Source of the DNA: Thermoplasmatota archaeon
GTDB lineage: Archaea > Thermoplasmatota > E2 > DHVEG-1
Direction: 5' to 3'
Length of the DNA stretch: 6,230 nt
Assembly (NCBI GenBank): GCA_030609445.1
Contig: JAUWCF010000063.1
Coordinates: forward strand, 1-6,230
Position 1 is the first letter of the stretch. Every line of letters starts with the position of its first letter. Positions 1-6,230 of this stretch are shown here, piece after piece. The notes beneath the pieces were generated by a model. It worked only from the letters and a program-made list of their open reading frames with translations. It did not search any database and had not been told where the DNA came from. The translations under genes were made by a program, and so were the position numbers.

Positions 1-841
1 ATACTGAGTAATTTTCTTCTTGATCTTCTTTTTAGATTCCTCGGCAAGCGGAAAGATTGTATGCTCAAGCTGATATGTATGACAGGAAGTACATGCAGAC
101 TCATTGTATTTACCTTCCTGCGGCGGAAGCCCAACATTTAAAACAGCCCTGTTGCCACCAATGCGAAGAATCGCTTTTTTAATCTCATCAAACGTGGCAT
201 CACCAACTTCAAATCGATTAAACTCCCGAGCAAGACGTACGGGATGCGGACTATGACAATCAGAGTTAGTTAAAAATGTAAGCCGATTCAACTCCTGGAT
301 TTTATCAGCATAATCTGAATCAGCACTAAGACCCAGCTCCACAAAAGAAATATAATCAGTAAGATCACCATAACAATCAGTAAGAGATGAATGATGAGCA
401 TACAGAGCAGTATATGGAGTGAAAGCATGTGCAGGACCAATGATTGCATCAACATCTTTTGCAAAAGACGCAATATCTTCACCACTGAGATTTACATTTG
501 GTCTGCCATCTGTTTCAAGATTTTTCGAATGAGGCATTATTTTTTCTTTAAACTCATCAACAGCAGAAAAACAGGGGAAAATACAAGAGATGATGAACCC
601 TATGAAGACCTTCGACTTCAGTGCTCAGAATAAAATGCGTCCCATTCATCTCAAATGTGCCATCATCAATAGTATCGCATGTTTTAATTTCCTTAATCCA
701 ACCACTATGAAGACAATCACCTGTTGCCATCACATCAATACCTTTACGAGGAGCCTCAAGAGAGATGGTTTCTATATTCATCTTGTCACTAGTGGCACCT
801 GAATAACGAGAATGAATGTGAAGATCTGCATTAATTATCAT
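1..841 (-). CDS. EndoQ-family PHP-domain DNA endonuclease, frameshifted and cut by the window edge
   Basis: This resembles archaeal Endonuclease Q (TIGR00375-type), which nicks DNA 5' of uracil, hypoxanthine, xanthine and abasic sites in repair of deaminated bases. Translation from the ATG at 841-839 gives the PHP metal motif D6-L-H-I-H10-S, then TGD42, STEVE (E75) and VHH84. The frame then breaks near residue 89. After a one-base shift it continues without a stop to position 1, showing GPAH138AFTP, LGLSADSD and NSD194CH196SPH, all typical of the family, then the first zinc-finger pair C250-T-S-C253. About 280 of roughly 400 expected residues are visible. Without the shift the product ends after 94 residues at tandem TGA codons. 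The start overlaps the stop of the upstream gene (ATGA) and has an AAGGA site five bases before it. Family assignment is confident; whether the gene is active is not. Confidence 0.82.
567..581 (-). other. Frameshift site inside the EndoQ-like gene
   Basis: On the minus strand the sequence reads TTTTCCCCTGTTTTT. The upstream frame reads Y-F-P-L-F-F-C-C and stops at TGATGA. Skipping one base within the T4, C4 or T5 run gives Y-F-P-C-F-S-A-V-D-E, which matches the family pattern (FPSFDAV in the Pyrococcus protein, recalled from memory) and stays open for a further 190 codons. Possible causes are a homopolymer sequencing or assembly error, a real inactivating indel, or +1 slippage on CCC-C. An error or a recent mutation is the most likely, because the downstream coding frame is otherwise perfectly preserved. 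Confidence 0.85.
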
Positions 842-2673
842 GTTTTTCCTTCAGTTGATTCTAAACTTTCATTTTTTTCCTCTTCAGATGGTTCAGCACC
901 AGAACGTTCAACATCTTCATTTTCCTTTACGTCCCCGGTTTCCTGTTCCACTTTTTCCGTTTCAGCCTTTACCAGTTTTTCTTTTTTTCCCTTCTTTGAT
1001 TTTTCAAAATGCTTCTGTTCAAAAAACGTAGTGTTTGCAACAAACAACAAAACACCAGCAATGACAATGATAAGACCAGCAACTAGCAATAGCTGACCGC
1101 CTAATCCAAGGCCCCATTGAATATCCAAACTCGCTGAATCTACTCCCTCAATATGTAAAGGAATTGTTTTATCACCACCAAATGGTTGGGATGAAAGACT
1201 GGAAAATATCTCTGATACTGTTGCATCGGCATTCTCGCCCAATCCAGTCATACTACCAAAGGCCCCAAGAGACATAATCACAATGAGAATCATAATAATT
1301 ACAAACGCAAGCTTAATGCCTCGATAGACATATTTTTTCCCCAGTTTTTTACTTGTAGAAATACCAATAGTTCCAATAAAAAGAAACACAAGACCAACAA
1401 TAATCAGTAAAGAAAACGGGATAGCAATAGACCCAATCTGAGCTAAGCTTCCACTGTCGTCAAGAAGATTTATCCGTATGCCATTAACACCATCGATAAC
1501 AATCATATCTACCATGCCTGTCGTCCCATGCTCTGGAATATCAATATCAACAGCTACTCCATACCAGGGACTAAACAGCCCAAAAATTGCGACAATTACT
1601 CCAAGAAAACAAAAAATATTTCCTATGCTTTTTAAGTTGAATCCATCGATATAAAGTATTGACAGTATCCTGGGACCAAGGCCATATTGCCTATGTCGTC
1701 GGTAAATAAAAAACGCAGTAAAAAGAAGTGAAATAGTTGTAAATATAATAAAAAGTGTAACAAAATTATAAAGAAACCATTCCAACATAAACACCATATT
1801 GTCAGCCTGTGGTAAACCACCACCCCAGCCAACAGGATCATTCCACATGACACTGTTCTCTCGATACATAGGCCCCTGTGGACCGACTCTCCCCCGAATC
1901 TCATCTTCTGCACCGCCGTACACGCCCCATCTCCCAGCATAATTAAGCCAATCTTGTTCTTGTGGGTCAAGAAGCTCTAAATTGTAATCATCTATCGACA
2001 ACACTTTTCCATTAGTGCCAACTATATCACTTGCAGCACCAATCACTCCAGAATACGAACGAAGATAATTAGCATGAGTCCCCTGGGCAACATACACCTT
2101 AATATGATCTCCCGCGCGTTCAACCTGACCCCATGATGCTTTCTGACCACTATGATGCTGACTATACATTACTTCAGTAGGTTGCCCATCGGAGAGAATA
2201 ACCTGCACCATCTCCCAATCACCTTCATGAATATTCAAAGAACCTTTGTTGAACGCATAAAACATCCAATACTGAACAACTGTCGTCCCACCACTTGAAT
2301 AAACACGAGAATATACTTTATAACCAAGCAGACTTTCCTTACTCTGATAATCATTAATAATACCATCATCATCAATTGAACCTCTCTGATTATCAAGATA
2401 CAGATATTCATTTGTGGAATTCTGATTAAGACCATCAACCGACGGCGTCTCAGTGATCAATACCACTTCATCCTCAGTAAATTGATACAGATATGAGTTA
2501 TCAATATGATATGATACATCCGCAGGAAAACAGGTTTCATCCTTTTCAAAATAAAAGATTGGTGCATATTGTTGTGCAATATCTATATCAGTAGCATCAA
2601 CAGTCCCAATAAAACTTCCAAGAATTAAGGAAGAAACAAAAACCGCCACAATAAATACGTTTTTAAATTTCAT
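838..2673 (-). CDS. Vps62-like domain membrane protein with signal peptide and five predicted TM helices
   Basis: The protein has 611 residues from the chosen start. A signal peptide covers about residues 1-27 (MKFKN, a hydrophobic stretch, then TVDA). Residues ~35-268 resemble the Vps62/DUF946-type domain: YAPIFYF near the start, HEGDWE at 149-154, a QHH motif, and GTHANY at 198-203. Predicted membrane helices lie at about 294-324, 349-372, 413-439, 452-474 and 522-546, followed by a Lys/Glu-rich tail to 611. Positive clusters (RRHR, KKLGKK, KKGKK) fall on one side, which puts the Vps62-like domain outside the cell and the tail inside. The biochemical role of this domain is not known to me. 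The ATG at 2673 is preferred over the in-frame ATG at 2706 because GGAGGAGGT lies just before it and a signal peptide follows at once. The gene is first in the minus-strand operon and overlaps the EndoQ-like gene by 4 bases. Confidence 0.78.
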   Translation of the reverse strand: MKFKNVFIVAVFVSSLILGSFIGTVDATDIDIAQQYAPIFYFEKDETCFPADVSYHIDNSYLYQFTEDEVVLITETPSVDGLNQNSTNEYLYLDNQRGSIDDDGIINDYQSKESLLGYKVYSRVYSSGGTTVVQYWMFYAFNKGSLNIHEGDWEMVQVILSDGQPTEVMYSQHHSGQKASWGQVERAGDHIKVYVAQGTHANYLRSYSGVIGAASDIVGTNGKVLSIDDYNLELLDPQEQDWLNYAGRWGVYGGAEDEIRGRVGPQGPMYRENSVMWNDPVGWGGGLPQADNMVFMLEWFLYNFVTLFIIFTTISLLFTAFFIYRRHRQYGLGPRILSILYIDGFNLKSIGNIFCFLGVIVAIFGLFSPWYGVAVDIDIPEHGTTGMVDMIVIDGVNGIRINLLDDSGSLAQIGSIAIPFSLLIIVGLVFLFIGTIGISTSKKLGKKYVYRGIKLAFVIIMILIVIMSLGAFGSMTGLGENADATVSEIFSSLSSQPFGGDKTIPLHIEGVDSASLDIQWGLGLGGQLLLVAGLIIVIAGVLLFVANTTFFEQKHFEKSKKGKKEKLVKAETEKVEQETGDVKENEDVERSGAEPSEEEKNESLESTEGKT

Positions 2674-2675
2674 AT

Positions 2676-2684
2676 ACCTCCTCC
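2676..2684 (-). promoter_or_regulatory. Strong Shine-Dalgarno site of the Vps62-like gene
   Basis: The minus strand reads GGAGGAGGT two bases before the ATG at 2673-2671. The first GGAGG sits six bases from the start codon. This decides the start in favour of MKFKN rather than the upstream MRENIF. Confidence 0.8.
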
Positions 2685-2695
2685 AAAGAAAGATA

Positions 2696-5814
<3,119 letters not shown>

Positions 5815-5816
<2 letters not shown>

Positions 5817-5821
5817 GGTGA
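5815..5821 (+). promoter_or_regulatory. Ribosome binding site of gyrA overlapping the gyrB stop codon
   Basis: GAGGTGA shares its first two bases with the gyrB TGA stop (5814-5816) and lies six bases before the gyrA ATG at 5828. This arrangement suggests coupled translation of the two gyrase subunits in equal amounts. It also rules out the ATG at 5823, which is in another frame. Confidence 0.8.
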
Positions 5822-5827
5822 TATGAC

Positions 5828-6230
5828 ATGGATGAAGATATTAAAAAAGAAGAAACTCGAACTATTGAATCAGAGATGAAACGTGCATTTATTGATTACT
5901 CAATGAGCGTCATTATGAGTCGAGCTCTCCCAGATGTACGAGATGGTCTAAAACCAGTTCATAGAAGAATTCTGTATGCAATGAATGATATGGGTATGAC
6001 TCATGAAAAGGCATATAAAAAGTCAGCAAGAATTGTTGGTGAATGTTTTGTTAAAAATACTATGATATTAACCAAACAGGGTTTAACCCCCATACAAGAC
6101 ATAGAAAGAGGGGATATGGTTTACACCCAGCATGGTGTTGAAAGAGTCAAAGAATTGTATACGATGCCTAAGCGTGATTTATTGAAAGTCACCTTAGAAA
6201 ATGGTATTGAAAATAAGGTTACAAAATCTC
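5828..6230 (+). CDS. gyrA: DNA gyrase subunit A precursor, 5' part, interrupted by an intein
   Basis: This is the DNA-breaking and rejoining subunit of gyrase; only the first 134 codons are in the window. Residues 1-72 match the GyrA N terminus: [37 protein letters not shown] and [12 protein letters not shown]. In an ordinary GyrA the next residues are (V/T/C)(L/I/M)GKYHPHGD, which line the DNA gate and begin the quinolone-resistance region. Here the sequence switches at C73 to an intein. Counting puts E72 level with D72 of E. coli GyrA. The catalytic tyrosine and the C-terminal pinwheel lie beyond the window. It starts 11 bases after the gyrB stop and is clearly in the same operon. Confidence 0.95.
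   Translation, partial: MDEDIKKEETRTIESEMKRAFIDYSMSVIMSRALPDVRDGLKPVHRRILYAMNDMGMTHEKAYKKSARIVGECFVKNTMILTKQGLTPIQDIERGDMVYTQHGVERVKELYTMPKRDLLKVTLENGIENKVTKS
6044..6230 (+). mobile_element. GyrA intein, N-terminal part only
   Basis: The reading frame leaves the GyrA sequence after ARIVGE and enters a typical intein block A: Cys1, then [12 protein letters not shown], followed by [14 protein letters not shown] and [13 protein letters not shown], which leads towards a block B histidine just beyond the window. No stop occurs over 62 codons. Endonuclease type, length and the C-terminal splice junction cannot be seen. The +1 extein residue must be Cys, Ser or Thr for splicing. GC in two 60-base samples is 38-40%, close to the 43% of the preceding gyrA sequence, unlike the A/T-rich GyrB intein. 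Confidence 0.9.

Noticed and set aside
557..841. A genuine 94-residue stand-alone PHP protein
   Set aside because: It would lack half of the PHP metal ligands, and the missing ones follow directly in the next frame, so it is the front half of a broken EndoQ-like gene.
391..1096. Plus-strand open frames antisense to the EndoQ-like and Vps62-like genes
   Set aside because: They lie opposite well-supported coding sequence, show low-complexity Ser/Phe-rich or odd composition, and have no recognisable motifs or good ribosome binding sites.

Overview
The window most likely comes from a mesophilic or moderately thermophilic archaeon, probably euryarchaeal or a related lineage. It carries an archaeal-type Endonuclease Q gene, gyrB followed directly by gyrA, strong Shine-Dalgarno sites, and TATA-like rather than clear sigma70-type upstream elements. 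Lysine-rich proteins and moderate-to-low GC argue against a haloarchaeon. The assignment is inferred from protein resemblance recalled without a database search, so a bacterial origin is not excluded.

Layout. The left 2.7 kb is a minus-strand operon. Its first gene (838-2673) encodes a secreted or membrane-anchored protein with an N-terminal Vps62-like domain, five predicted membrane helices and a charged cytoplasmic tail. Its stop codon overlaps the start of the next gene by 4 bases (ATGA). That gene (841 down to 1, running off the window) encodes an EndoQ-type PHP-domain endonuclease for deaminated DNA, but a single-base frameshift at about 567-581 breaks it. A 197-base divergent intergenic region (2674-2870) separates this operon from the gyrase genes on the plus strand.

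The right 3.4 kb is gyrB (2871-5816) followed by gyrA (from 5828, 3' end outside the window). The gyrA ribosome binding site overlaps the gyrB stop, so the two subunits look co-transcribed and translationally coupled. Both genes are interrupted by inteins at catalytically important, highly conserved positions. GyrB carries a complete 343-residue intein with an HNH homing endonuclease, inserted inside the TOPRIM motif EGDSAGG|S. GyrA carries the N-terminal part of an intein beginning after ARIVGE, just before the usual GKYHPHGD motif.

How it works together. Active gyrase (GyrA2GyrB2) would form only after two independent protein-splicing events. The double interruption of one heterotetrameric enzyme, the GyrB insertion site shared with the cyanobacterial Synechocystis GyrB intein, and the GyrA site that differs from the mycobacterial one are the main points of interest. 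No RNA genes, CRISPR arrays or insertion sequences were seen.
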